A stretch of 13,165 nucleotides of DNA from DATJWY01 sp035500775 (GCA_035500775.1 DATJWY010000214.1:1-13165), one strand, 5' to 3'; shown: positions 1 to 6,580, counted from the stretch's first letter. Translations and numbers: made by a program. Notes: generated from the sequence alone by a model not told the origin.

Positions 1-774
1 CGTGGCGCGGGCGAGCCCCGGCAGCAGGCGCGGGGCGAGCCAGAGTGCGACGAGCGGCGTCAGGCAGGCGGCGTCCAGCGCCCCGAACCCGCCATGCGGC
101 AGCCGGCCGGCGGCGAGATCCGTGGCACCGGCGGCCAGCAGCGCGGCGGCGGCGAGTGGCGGGGCGGCGAGGCCGGCCGGTCCGCCGAGCAACGCCAGGG
201 CGGCGGCGGCGGGCACCAGCGCCGCCATCGGCCATGGCGGCGGGACACGCGCCACGATCAGCGCCCCGGCCAAGGCGAGAGACGGCGCCGCGCTCCGCCA
301 CGAATCGGCGATCCGGCCGCCAGCCTGGATCAGATGGAAGGCGAGCACGGTAATGCCGGCGAGCGCGGCGATGGCGGGCAGCGCGGCGCCGATCCCCGCC
401 GCGCGCAAGGGCGCGCCCATCAGCCACCACCCGGCGACGGCACCCGGCAGGGCGGGCAAGGCCGCCTGCCCGCCGCGTCCACCCCGGACTCCACCGAGTG
501 CAGCGAGCACCAGCACGAGCGCCGCGCCCGGCAGGCGCGCCATCTCGCCGCGCGGCGCGGTCAGCGGCAGCAGTCCCGGCCCGGCCAGCACCGCCCAGCC
601 GGCCAGCGCGCCCAGGGCGCCGCCAGCGGCCCGGAGCCACACGGCGCCCTGCCGCCCCATCGCATGCGCGAGCACGCGGGCGACGAGCGTCGCCACTATC
701 GCCGCCGCTGGACCGCGCCAGACATGCCAGGCGGGGGCCAGCTCATCCCGGAACTGGAAGGAAAGAAGCGCCAT
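1..774 (-). CDS. Partial polytopic membrane protein, function unknown
   Basis: Reading the minus strand from an ATG at 774, the frame stays open for 258 codons and runs off the left edge, so the C-terminus is missing. The protein begins MALLSFQFRDELAPAWHVWR and is dominated by Ala/Leu/Gly/Val, with several hydrophobic stretches that look like membrane helices separated by short loops such as GGRIADSWRS. No catalytic or binding motif is recognised. The plus-strand open frames over the same stretch are Arg/Ala/Pro-rich and look like its shadow. No other in-frame start lies between this ATG and an upstream stop at 850-852, and no clear ribosome-binding site is seen. It is divergent from the cytochrome b gene, 77 bases away, so the two may share a control region. 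Start and frame are reasonably supported; function is not. Confidence 0.6.
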   Translation of the reverse strand, partial: MALLSFQFRDELAPAWHVWRGPAAAIVATLVARVLAHAMGRQGAVWLRAAGGALGALAGWAVLAGPGLLPLTAPRGEMARLPGAALVLVLAALGGVRGGRGGQAALPALPGAVAGWWLMGAPLRAAGIGAALPAIAALAGITVLAFHLIQAGGRIADSWRSAAPSLALAGALIVARVPPPWPMAALVPAAAALALLGGPAGLAAPPLAAAALLAAGATDLAAGRLPHGGFGALDAACLTPLVALWLAPRLLPGLARAT

Positions 775-851
775 CCAGCCGGGATGACGAGGCGAAGCTG
801 GATCGTCAAGTCGCTTTGCGGCAGCATGAGCCGATTCACCGAGGAGGCATC

Positions 852-1523
852 ATGAGCGACGCCGCGCGCCCGGTTGAGGTGTGGGATGCACCGACACGTC
901 TGTTCCACTGGGGAATCGTCTTCTTCTTCCTCGTCAGCTACACCAGCATCTCGCTGGACTGGATCAGGCTGCATTTCCTCTCCGGGTACTGCATGCTGAC
1001 CCTGCTGCTGTTCCGCCTCGCCTGGGGCGTGATCGGCAGCGACTCCGCCCGGTTCTCCAGCTTCCTGCGCCCCCCGGAGGCGGGCCTGCGGCATCTGCGG
1101 CGCCTGCTGGTGCGGGAGCCGGATACCGAGGTCGGCCACAATGCTGCCGGCGGCTGGATGGTGATCCTGCTCCTGCTGCTGCTCGGGCTGCAGGTCGGCA
1201 CCGGGCTGTTCTCCAATGAGGACGGGAAGGTTTTCGCGCCGCTGGCCGGCCTAGTCGGGCGCTCGGTGAGCGACACGCTGGCCGCGGTGCACGGGTTCAA
1301 CTTCAACCTGCTGCTCGGCGCGGTGATCCTGCATCTCTGTGCGATCGCCGCATATCGCGTCCTCAAGGGGCAGGATCTGGTGCGGCCGATGCTGACGGGC
1401 CGCAAGATCCTGCCGGCGAGCCTGCCGGCGCCGCTGCTGCGCAGCCCCCTCCTCGCCGTCGCCGCGTTCGGCGTGGCGGCGGCCGCGGTCTGGGCGCTGG
1501 TGACGAAGCTCGGCGTTCACTGA
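852..1523 (+). CDS. Cytochrome b561 / Ni-Fe hydrogenase b-type cytochrome family protein
   Basis: This 223-residue integral membrane protein probably carries b heme and moves electrons between the quinone pool and a periplasmic partner. It opens with VWDAPTRLFHW (about residues 10-20), the N-terminal signature of the small bacterial cytochrome b561 family, in which the His (H19) is a heme ligand. Other membrane-embedded or boundary histidines are H41, H96 (GHNAAGGW), H147 and H161. About four hydrophobic segments fit the family core, and a fifth lies at the C-terminus (about 198-218). The start was chosen at ATG 852 because AGGAGG lies at 842-847, whereas the longer open frame upstream is an Arg/Pro-rich antisense shadow of the neighbouring membrane gene. 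Family members are often paired with a c-type cytochrome, but none is seen here, so the partner is unknown. Confidence 0.88.
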   Translation: MSDAARPVEVWDAPTRLFHWGIVFFFLVSYTSISLDWIRLHFLSGYCMLTLLLFRLAWGVIGSDSARFSSFLRPPEAGLRHLRRLLVREPDTEVGHNAAGGWMVILLLLLLGLQVGTGLFSNEDGKVFAPLAGLVGRSVSDTLAAVHGFNFNLLLGAVILHLCAIAAYRVLKGQDLVRPMLTGRKILPASLPAPLLRSPLLAVAAFGVAAAAVWALVTKLGVH

Positions 1524-1563
1524 CCAGCAGCGCCGACAAGGGATGCGGCAGGCGTTCGACGTG

Positions 1564-1619
1564 CAGCACCGCGCGGCGACGCAGCGGACGCGGCCGGGCG
1601 CGTACCGGGTGCGGTGCTG
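1564..1619 (+). terminator. Possible long-stem terminator after cytochrome b gene
   Basis: CAGCACCGC at 1564-1572 is perfectly complementary to GCGGTGCTG at 1611-1619, across a GC-rich 38-base loop that could fold further. It starts about 40 bases after the cytochrome b stop codon. There is no T-run, so this is only a weak candidate. Confidence 0.22.
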
Positions 1620-1632
1620 GTTCTGGACGGCT

Positions 1633-1675
1633 GGATCATGATCGGATCAGTCAACCTGATCCGATCATGATCTAA
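1633..1675 (-). repeat. 43-bp GATC-rich palindromic repeat, copy 1 (reverse)
   Basis: Arms of 17 bases (1634-1650 and 1656-1672) are perfectly complementary around a 5-base centre TCAAC. Read on the minus strand the element begins TTAGATCATGATCGGATC and matches the copy at 2302-2344 over its whole length with about seven differences. Its edge contains the TAG stop codon (1672-1674) of the minus-strand gene that ends here. It may act as a factor-independent transcription stop or RNA stabiliser, although no T-run follows. Confidence 0.85.
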
Positions 1676-2181
1676 TGGGACATTGAGATCACCACGGCAT
1701 CTCCGCCGAGGCTCAGCATCAGGCCGGTGCGTTTGGCCTTCAGATTCAGGATGACGCCGCTGCTGTTCTTGAGCCACAGACCGCCGGCGCTCGCCCGGCC
1801 AACCGCGAAGCCGTAGCGGCCCTGGATGTACGTCCCCGGGAACTGCGATATTTTGTTCAAATTATAGACCTCGCCGCGAGCCTTTATTGAGGAGACACCA
1901 ATCCCGCCGACGCCGAGACCGCCAACCTTGAAGCGATACGACCGGCCACGGAAATGCAGGGTTCCGGTTCCGCCGCTTCCGCTGCCGATGAACGCGGCCT
2001 GCAACTGGCTCATCTCGACAGTTCCGGAGGGCGGCTTCTTGCCTGAATCCGACGCGACCTCCTCGCCGGCGGACTGCTGAATGGGGCAGCCAACCACCCC
2101 CAGGAAAAGGATTGCGGCGGCAATCGCGGTGCGGCCAGCGCCCTTTGGGCTCCGATGAACGCGGATGTCGTGAGAACTCAT
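1672..2181 (-). CDS. Probable lipoprotein, distant EipA/DUF1134-like
   Basis: This 169-residue exported protein starts at ATG 2181, with GGAG seven bases upstream (2189-2192 on the plus strand). Residues 17-32 form a hydrophobic segment ending VVGC, which fits a lipobox with Cys32 as the lipidated residue. The mature part has a Gly-rich motif GLGVGGIG (88-95), then VYNL (105-108), FPG (114-116) and TGLMLSLG (152-159). The order VYNL-FPG-TGxxLxLG, with Gly-rich strands between, resembles EipA (DUF1134), a periplasmic beta-barrel protein needed for envelope integrity in Brucella. That link is my inference from remembered motifs, and overall similarity looks low. The gene sits downstream of two other exported-protein genes on the same strand, but a 240-base gap with a repeat copy separates them. 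The repeat at 1633-1675 provides its stop codon. Confidence 0.72.
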   Translation of the reverse strand: MSSHDIRVHRSPKGAGRTAIAAAILFLGVVGCPIQQSAGEEVASDSGKKPPSGTVEMSQLQAAFIGSGSGGTGTLHFRGRSYRFKVGGLGVGGIGVSSIKARGEVYNLNKISQFPGTYIQGRYGFAVGRASAGGLWLKNSSGVILNLKAKRTGLMLSLGGDAVVISMSH

Positions 2182-2301
2182 TTTCGAACTCCGGGACGTG
2201 CCTCTGGTTGCGAGAGAAATGAGCCGAGGGATGTCCGCGAAAAACCGCCCGCCTCCGGGATGGAACCGATCAGGTCTTTATCGCGGCTTGGCCTCGCCCC
2301 T

Positions 2302-2344
2302 TTAGACCGTGATCGGATCGGGTTGACTGATAGGATCATGGTCT
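2302..2344 (+). repeat. 43-bp GATC-rich palindromic repeat, copy 2 (forward)
   Basis: Begins TTAGACCGTGATCGGATC and ends GGATCATGGTCT, an imperfect inverted repeat around GGTTGACT. It is the same element as 1633-1675 in the opposite orientation, so the two copies bracket the EipA-like gene. It lies in the 2182-2424 gap, which has no convincing gene. Confidence 0.8.
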
Positions 2345-2424
2345 GGCGCCTTGTTTCGAGAGTGCGATTCACGCTTTCAGAGTGTCAGTCTCAAGCGATC
2401 GCACTCCAAGGGAGCAACGCGGTG

Positions 2425-2892
2425 TTACGGCGCCGGAGGCGGGGAGTAATATGGCGGTGGGGCATAATACGGCGGCGGAGGATAAGATGGCCGGCTCGCG
2501 GCGGCGCCGATGACCACGCCCGCCGCAACTCCCGCCCCTACACCGGTCGGGGCATAAGTCTGAGGCTGGTAAACGTTGACACTCCCCGGCGGGCGATAAA
2601 CCGTGCCACTCGATGGCGGGTGATAAACAGTGCCACCCGCCGGCGGGTGATAAACAGTGCCACCCGCCGGCGGGCGATAAGCGGTGCCACCTGCCGGCGG
2701 GTGATAAGCAGTGCCGCCCCCCGGTGGACGATAGGCGGTAGCGCCTCCCGGGCCGCGCGCGGCTGTGCCACCCATGGGGCCGTGATACGCGGCGGCGCCA
2801 TTCGCTCCCTGCACATGGCCCCAGCCGAACGCATTTGGCGAGACAAGCAACGCCGCCATGGCAAACGCCATCCGAAGGACATGTCGTCTCAC
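2425..2892 (-). CDS. Secreted Gly/Tyr/Pro repeat protein
   Basis: This 155-residue protein of unknown function starts at a GTG (2892) that overlaps the TGA of the upstream DUF2092 gene in a GTGA motif, implying translational coupling. Residues 1-23 look like a signal peptide (hydrophobic AFAMAALLVS, then NAFG). The next part is built from 9-residue repeats of the type GGTAYHPPA (about residues 48-101), encoded by a 27-bp tandem DNA repeat. A Gly/Ala/Val helix (about 117-132, GVGAGVAAGVVIGAAA) may insert in a membrane like a glycine zipper. The C-terminus is PPPPYYAPPPYY-type sequence. Composition suggests a structural or surface protein of the envelope rather than an enzyme. No named family is recognised with certainty. 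Confidence 0.75.
   Translation of the reverse strand: MRRHVLRMAFAMAALLVSPNAFGWGHVQGANGAAAYHGPMGGTAARGPGGATAYRPPGGGTAYHPPAGGTAYRPPAGGTVYHPPAGGTVYHPPSSGTVYRPPGSVNVYQPQTYAPTGVGAGVAAGVVIGAAASRPSYPPPPYYAPPPYYSPPPAP
2588..2749 (-). repeat. Tandem 27-bp coding repeat, six units
   Basis: Six consecutive 27-base units start at 2588, 2615, 2642, 2669, 2696 and 2723. The units at 2615-2641 and 2642-2668 are identical in all 27 bases; the outer ones differ by a few bases. Each encodes nine residues of the GGTxYxPPx type, so changes in copy number keep the frame. A decayed unit may follow after 2749. Confidence 0.9.
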
Positions 2893-3644
2893 TTCGGTTT
2901 CTCCTGCTTGAACTCTATTTTCGTGACCCCCGCGGGGACGTGGACCGCAAAGCCCGCATCGGCCGGATGCACGTTGAAATTCCAGTCCGACATCTCGGCG
3001 ATGAAGCGTGGCTCACCAGGAAGCGAGCGATAGGTCACGATCAGGCGGCGCGGCACCGCTCGCTCGTTCTTCTCCAGCCAGAGTTCAAGCTCGATACCGG
3101 GTGGCTGCGTAAAAAGAAAATGCCGGCATTCAGTGCCGTCAACGGAAACGGTGTTGACCTCAAACCCCGACGCGATGCCGGCCAAAAATGCTTTATCCGG
3201 GGCGTCTGTCAGGAAGTCGGCAAGCGGAAAATCGACGCCCAGGCGGCTTACAGCCACTGTGAGCATTCCTTCGATATTATCCGGTACGGGGATGATTGCG
3301 TATTTTTTGACCTCAACGCCGTACAGGGTCAGGGTTTTCCCATCGTATGCGATCTTGGTCGTTCCATCGTCGCCGGTCAGATCAACCAACAACCGATCCG
3401 GACGGCGCACGACGACAGTCGCGGTGTGGAAGATATGCAAAGGCTGACCGTTGGCGTCCATGTACTCCCGGATGGTCCGGTCCCGGAACGAGAATGTGCC
3501 GGCAGCGAGCGTCTTACCCATGGCCTGCAGGGCGTCGCTCGCCGTTTTGCTGATCTGGGGCGGCTTGTCCTCAGCCCGCGCCATGGACGCCGAAAAGAGG
3601 CCGGCCGTCAGGCAAGCCAGAATGGCGATGGATCGAGGTTTCAT
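2889..3644 (-). CDS. DUF2092 family exported protein
   Basis: This 251-residue protein starts at ATG 3644, preceded by a GAGGGG ribosome-binding site. A signal peptide ends near residue 24 (ARA, then ED). The body carries the motifs I associate with DUF2092: VRRPDRL (79-85), YDGKTLTLY (100-108), PLADFL (140-145), DGTECRH (169-175) and PRRLIVTY (198-205). Length and motif order fit a complete member. The family is predicted periplasmic and has a fold reminiscent of lipoprotein carriers of the LolA/LppX type; its substrate is unknown. It is the first gene of a two-gene unit with the Gly/Tyr/Pro repeat protein, whose GTG start overlaps its stop. The AT-rich upstream region probably holds the promoter. 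Confidence 0.88.
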   Translation of the reverse strand: MKPRSIAILACLTAGLFSASMARAEDKPPQISKTASDALQAMGKTLAAGTFSFRDRTIREYMDANGQPLHIFHTATVVVRRPDRLLVDLTGDDGTTKIAYDGKTLTLYGVEVKKYAIIPVPDNIEGMLTVAVSRLGVDFPLADFLTDAPDKAFLAGIASGFEVNTVSVDGTECRHFLFTQPPGIELELWLEKNERAVPRRLIVTYRSLPGEPRFIAEMSDWNFNVHPADAGFAVHVPAGVTKIEFKQEKPK

Positions 3645-3870
3645 ATGCCCCTCAGCGGCTTAAGGTGGAAGAGCCTTTGGCAATTCGCGGCCGATAAGCC
3701 TTGTTTGCATTGCCCAAAAACTGAGCCCGAAAATTCATGGAAAAATCAGAACAAAATATTTCAGAAAAATTGCACTATGCTCGAAATTTCGAGCGCGGTG
3801 ATACAAGATTAATGTTGTCGCGTCTTGTTATAATACCCGTTGATTTCATCACATGTTTTGGAGGGAGCGC
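3645..3870. other. AT-rich gene-free upstream region
   Basis: No convincing gene is seen. From about 3690 to 3870 the base composition is much richer in A and T than in the neighbouring coding DNA, as expected for a promoter region of the minus-strand DUF2092 unit. A TATAAT at 3829-3834 reads toward the plus strand, but no good -35 box sits at the right distance and no plus-strand gene follows. The short open frames here have no recognisable protein features. Confidence 0.5.
3779..3794. promoter_or_regulatory. 16-bp perfect palindrome, candidate operator
   Basis: GCTCGAAATTTCGAGC is a perfect 16-base palindrome inside the AT-rich region, about 135 bases upstream of the DUF2092 start. Its size and two-fold symmetry fit a dimeric repressor site, but no regulator gene is nearby and no second copy was noticed. 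Confidence 0.35.
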
Positions 3871-3913
3871 TTAGAGCGATATCCGATCACTTGGACTCAT
3901 CTGATCGGATCAA
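3871..3913 (+). repeat. Diverged GATC-palindrome repeat, copy 3
   Basis: Starts TTAGAGC and contains ATCCGATCA (3881-3889) and its exact complement TGATCGGAT (3902-3910) around a centre with TTGGACT. The TTAGA start, the GATC-rich arms and the TTGACT-like centre relate it to the copies at 1633 and 2302, but it is clearly diverged. Confidence 0.6.
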
Positions 3914-3936
3914 ATTGCTTGTCAAACAAAAGACTT

Positions 3937-4135
3937 ATACCAGCGGGCATAATGATTGACCCCATGCGGGAAAGCCGCGGGGCGCTGCCCCGCACCCCGC
4001 TGGGGGCAGCGCCCCCAGAGACCCGCACACATTTGAAATTCTTCATGGAATGGGGTCCGGGGCCGACGGCCCCAGTGGGGACCAGGGGGCAAAGCCCCCT
4101 GTCTTCCAGCGGTCAATCAATAGGGCCGTTGGTAT
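3937..4135. mobile_element. MITE-like non-coding element with terminal inverted repeats
   Basis: A 25-base segment at 3937-3961 matches the reverse complement of 4111-4135 in 21 of 25 positions, the inner nine bases (TGATTGACC) perfectly. The roughly 150 bases between hold four GC-rich hairpins: 3977-3993, 4000-4018, 4059-4073 and 4084-4100. There is no transposase or other gene inside. Short length, terminal inverted repeats and a structured non-coding core fit a miniature inverted-repeat element. No clear target-site duplication was found, so the mobile origin is inferred. Confidence 0.55.
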
Positions 4136-4159
4136 TAGAGCATGATTGCCTGAGGTTGA
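4135..4159 (+). repeat. Half copy of GATC-palindrome repeat
   Basis: TTAGAGCATGATTGCC followed by TGAGGTTGA matches the left half of the copy at 1633-1675 (read on the minus strand) in about 20 of 25 bases. The right half is missing. It abuts the end of the MITE-like element. The remaining 80 bases up to the next gene show nothing further of note. Confidence 0.4.
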
Positions 4160-4233
4160 AGCGCAGAGACTTGGGGCTTTTTCTCGATCGCTCAAGGCTT
4201 ACGGCGGTTGGTACAAGGCCGTTCGTATGAGTC

Positions 4234-4251
4234 GGCCGCGTTCAGGCGGCC
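4234..4251 (-). terminator. Hairpin at methyltransferase stop codon
   Basis: GGCCGC (4234-4239) pairs with GCGGCC (4246-4251), leaving a 6-base loop that contains the gene's TGA stop (4242-4244 on the minus strand). It could help end transcription, but no T-run follows on the minus strand. Confidence 0.3.
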
Positions 4252-4976
4252 TCGGACAACACGATCCGCCGCCGCGCCGACCGGAGCGGCACGACGCCGT
4301 AGACTTCCTTGACCGCCTCGGTCACCGTGACGCCCGCGAGATGCGGCAGCATGGCGCGGCCGGCGCGCTCCCACAGCGCCCCGCCGCGCAGGATGAGGCG
4401 GATATTGGTCGGCGGCAAATAGAGCGCGCCCTCCCGCCGCTCCACCCGGAACATCGCCCCCGCCAGCAGGCGGCCGATCTGCCCAGCGGAATAGGGCTCG
4501 CCCTGGCCGAACGGCGTGCTCTCCACATGCGCCCACATCCCGACCCGGTTCGGCGCCACCACCACCAACCGGCCGTCATCCTTCAGCACCCGCCAGACCT
4601 CGCGCAACATCCGCCGCGCATTGTCCGCCACCTCCAGCCCGTGCACGAGCAGGATGCGGTCGAAGCAGAGATCGGGGAAAGGCAGGCTGTCCTCCTCCAC
4701 GGTGCAGGACAGGTTGGGCGCGCCGGCGGGCCAACGCGCCGCGCCGACCTGCGCCGGGGTCACGGCGATGCAGCGCACCGCCTTCTCCCGCCACAGACGC
4801 AGATAGGGCGCGGCATAGCCGAGGCCGAGCACCGACTGGCTGCCGAGATCCGGCCAGAGCGTGGCCAGCCGCTCCCGCACCAGACGCGCCGCCACCGCGC
4901 CCCTCGCGGTCTGATAGAACTGCGCCGCTGCCTGGGCATCCATCATCCAGATAGTATAGCACTCCCGCGCCGGCAT
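4242..4976 (-). CDS. Class I SAM-dependent methyltransferase
   Basis: This 244-residue protein has the Methyltransf_11-type layout. The glycine-rich SAM-binding loop is VLGLGYAAPYL (49-59), in the place of the usual D-x-GxGxG. The acidic region EEDSLPFPD (94-102) and strand ILLVHGLE (108-115) come next, then the helix-strand motif REVWRVLKDDGRLVVVAPNR (125-144). The substrate is not evident. Genes of this kind commonly lie beside gloB in alphaproteobacteria, which supports a conserved neighbourhood. The start is uncertain: ATG 4976 has AGGA seven bases upstream, but adjacent ATG codons at 4946 and 4943 begin the part that looks conserved (MMDAQAAAQFY), and a TATACT sequence just upstream could serve as a -10 box for a leaderless transcript. 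The gene is divergent from gloB. Confidence 0.87.
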   Translation of the reverse strand: MPARECYTIWMMDAQAAAQFYQTARGAVAARLVRERLATLWPDLGSQSVLGLGYAAPYLRLWREKAVRCIAVTPAQVGAARWPAGAPNLSCTVEEDSLPFPDLCFDRILLVHGLEVADNARRMLREVWRVLKDDGRLVVVAPNRVGMWAHVESTPFGQGEPYSAGQIGRLLAGAMFRVERREGALYLPPTNIRLILRGGALWERAGRAMLPHLAGVTVTEAVKEVYGVVPLRSARRRIVLSEAA

Positions 4977-5128
4977 GAACGTATCCTGGCGTTGCGCCGC
5001 CCGATGCGGATGCTACACAGCGGGGCGCGGTGGGCGGCCTCCGGCCCCATCATCGCCTCGGAAAGCGGAGATCATCATCGTCCCCGCGGCGCCAGGGTAC
5101 GGCCGCCGGCGGGGCAGGAGGGTGCTGC

Positions 5129-5857
5129 ATGGCCATGACCATTCGTCCCGTTCCGCTGCTCTTCGACAATTATGCCTGGCTGCTACGCGACGACGCGACC
5201 GGAACGGTCGCCGTGGTGGATCCCTCGGAGGCGCGGGGCGTCGAGGACGCGGTGCACCAATGGGGCGGTCGACTCGACCTCGTGCTGCTGACCCATCACC
5301 ATGGGGACCATATCGATGGCGCCGAAGAGTTGCGCGAGCATCATGGCTGCCACGTTATAGGCGCGCGGGCCGACGCACACCGCCTGCCGCCTCTCGATCA
5401 GGCGGTGGCGGAGGGCGATGTCATCGCCGTCGGCCAGGCGACGGCGCGGGTGATGGAAACGCCGGGGCACACGCGCGGCCATATCGCCTTCTTCTTCGCG
5501 GATGACGCCGCCCTGTTCTGCGGCGACACACTGTTCAGCCTCGGCTGCGGCCGGCTGCTGGAGGGCTCGGCGGAGGAGATGTTCGCGAGCCTCGCCCGGC
5601 TCGCCGCGCTGCCCGGCGACACAAGGATCTGTTGCGGCCACGAATACACCGAGAGCAATCTGCGCTTCGCCCTCACCGTCGAGCCGCATAACCCCGCGCT
5701 GCGGCGGCGCGGCGAGGCGGTGCGCGCGCTCCGCGCCCGGGGCGAGCCCACCGTCCCTGCCCTGCTCGCCGAGGAGTTGGAGACCAATCCCTTCCTGCGG
5801 GCGCCGGATGTCGCCCGCTTCGCCGAAATACGCGCCAACAAGGACCGGTTCCGATGA
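5129..5857 (+). CDS. gloB: Hydroxyacylglutathione hydrolase (glyoxalase II)
   Basis: The enzyme hydrolyses S-lactoylglutathione to lactate and glutathione, the second step of methylglyoxal detoxification in the cytoplasm. The 242-residue product has the metallo-beta-lactamase metal site THHHGDH (55-61), H114 in TPGHTRGH, D133 in CGDTLF and H171 in CGHEYT, the full binuclear set. The C-terminal helical part with NPFLR (220-224) and a final RANKDRFR is typical of GloB rather than of general beta-lactamase-fold hydrolases. Start ATG 5129 has AGGAGG six bases upstream (5117-5122); a second ATG two codons on is possible. Its TGA overlaps the ATG of the glutathione S-transferase gene, so the two are probably co-translated. 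Confidence 0.95.
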   Translation: MAMTIRPVPLLFDNYAWLLRDDATGTVAVVDPSEARGVEDAVHQWGGRLDLVLLTHHHGDHIDGAEELREHHGCHVIGARADAHRLPPLDQAVAEGDVIAVGQATARVMETPGHTRGHIAFFFADDAALFCGDTLFSLGCGRLLEGSAEEMFASLARLAALPGDTRICCGHEYTESNLRFALTVEPHNPALRRRGEAVRALRARGEPTVPALLAEELETNPFLRAPDVARFAEIRANKDRFR

Positions 5858-6450
5858 AGCTGTTTTACTCCCCGACCAGCCCCTACGTGCGCAAGGTAGC
5901 CGCCGCCGCCATCACCCTGGGTCTCGACCAGCGGATCGAGCGCATCCCGACCAACGCGCATGAAAGCCCGGCGGCGCTGGTGGCGGCGAACCCGCTCTCC
6001 AAGGTGCCCACCCTGGTGACGGATGACGGGACGGCGTTGTTCGACAGCCCGGTGATCTGCGAGTACCTCGACGAGATCAGCGACGACATCACGCTGTTCC
6101 CGCCGCATGGGGCCGCGCGCTGGCGGGCGCTGAGGCTCCAGGCGCTCGGCGACGGCATCCTGGACGCGGCGGTGCTGGCGCGGATGGAGAGCCAGCGCCC
6201 GAGCGAGGCGGCGCGCGACGCGGTGATCGCCCGGCAGAAGGGGATCATCGCCCACGCGCTCGACGCGCTGGAGGCGGAGCCGCCGCCGGTTCATCTCGAT
6301 ATCGGCGCCATCGCCGTCGCCTGCGCCCTCGGCTATCTCGACCTGCGCTTCGCCGAGGATGCCTGGCGCCAGAACCGGCCGGCGCTCGCGGGCTGGTTCG
6401 AGGAAATCTCCCGCCATAAGGGGCTGGCTGAAACCGCGCCTGCCGGTTGA
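5854..6450 (+). CDS. Glutathione S-transferase family protein (YibF-like)
   Basis: This 198-residue protein has a thioredoxin-fold N-terminal domain (about 1-78). SPTSPYVRK (6-14) holds the probable catalytic Ser9, KVPTL (50-54) the cis-proline that binds the glutathione backbone, and DSPVICEY (64-71) the gamma-glutamyl-binding Asp/Ser. A helical C-terminal domain follows, with GDGILDAAV and IGAIAVACALGYLDLRF. The overall pattern resembles E. coli YibF. The likely role is glutathione-dependent conjugation or reduction, with an unknown substrate. The ATGA overlap with gloB places it in a glutathione detoxification operon. Confidence 0.92.
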   Translation: MKLFYSPTSPYVRKVAAAAITLGLDQRIERIPTNAHESPAALVAANPLSKVPTLVTDDGTALFDSPVICEYLDEISDDITLFPPHGAARWRALRLQALGDGILDAAVLARMESQRPSEAARDAVIARQKGIIAHALDALEAEPPPVHLDIGAIAVACALGYLDLRFAEDAWRQNRPALAGWFEEISRHKGLAETAPAG

Positions 6451-6538
6451 ACACAAGGTGCCAGGGTAATCGGCATGACGTCGCGACCGGCACGGACCGC
6501 CATGGGCACCGCCTCTTTTGCCCGAAGGCAGGTCAGGC

Positions 6539-6580
6539 GAGGGGCTCCGCCCCTCGACCCCGCCAAAGGCAAGCCTTTGG
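6539..6580 (+). repeat. Mosaic hairpin repeat (modules A and B)
   Basis: Module A is GAGGGGC-TCC-GCCCCTC (6539-6555), and module B is CCAAAGGCAAGCCTTTGG (6563-6580), two perfect hairpins joined by GACCCCG. The same A-B arrangement occurs at 13105 and, reversed, at 10723-10838. After AATCC this copy diverges from the others. It lies in the 189-base gap between the glutathione S-transferase and transglycosylase genes and could end transcription of the gloB operon. Nothing else is seen in the gap. Confidence 0.8.

Noticed and set aside
2..855. Long plus-strand open frames at the left end
   Set aside because: Their products are Arg/Ala/Pro/Gly-rich with no motifs, as expected for the antisense of a GC-rich membrane-protein gene.
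2588..2749. Direct repeats as a CRISPR array
   Set aside because: The 27-bp units are contiguous with no spacers and are in frame within a coding sequence.
2835..3812. 325-residue plus-strand open frame
   Set aside because: It is antisense to the DUF2092 gene, which has a signal peptide, a ribosome-binding site and family motifs.
3853..4230. 125-residue plus-strand open frame across repeats
   Set aside because: It is made largely of the MITE-like element and its hairpins, with no ribosome-binding site at a normal distance and no protein features.
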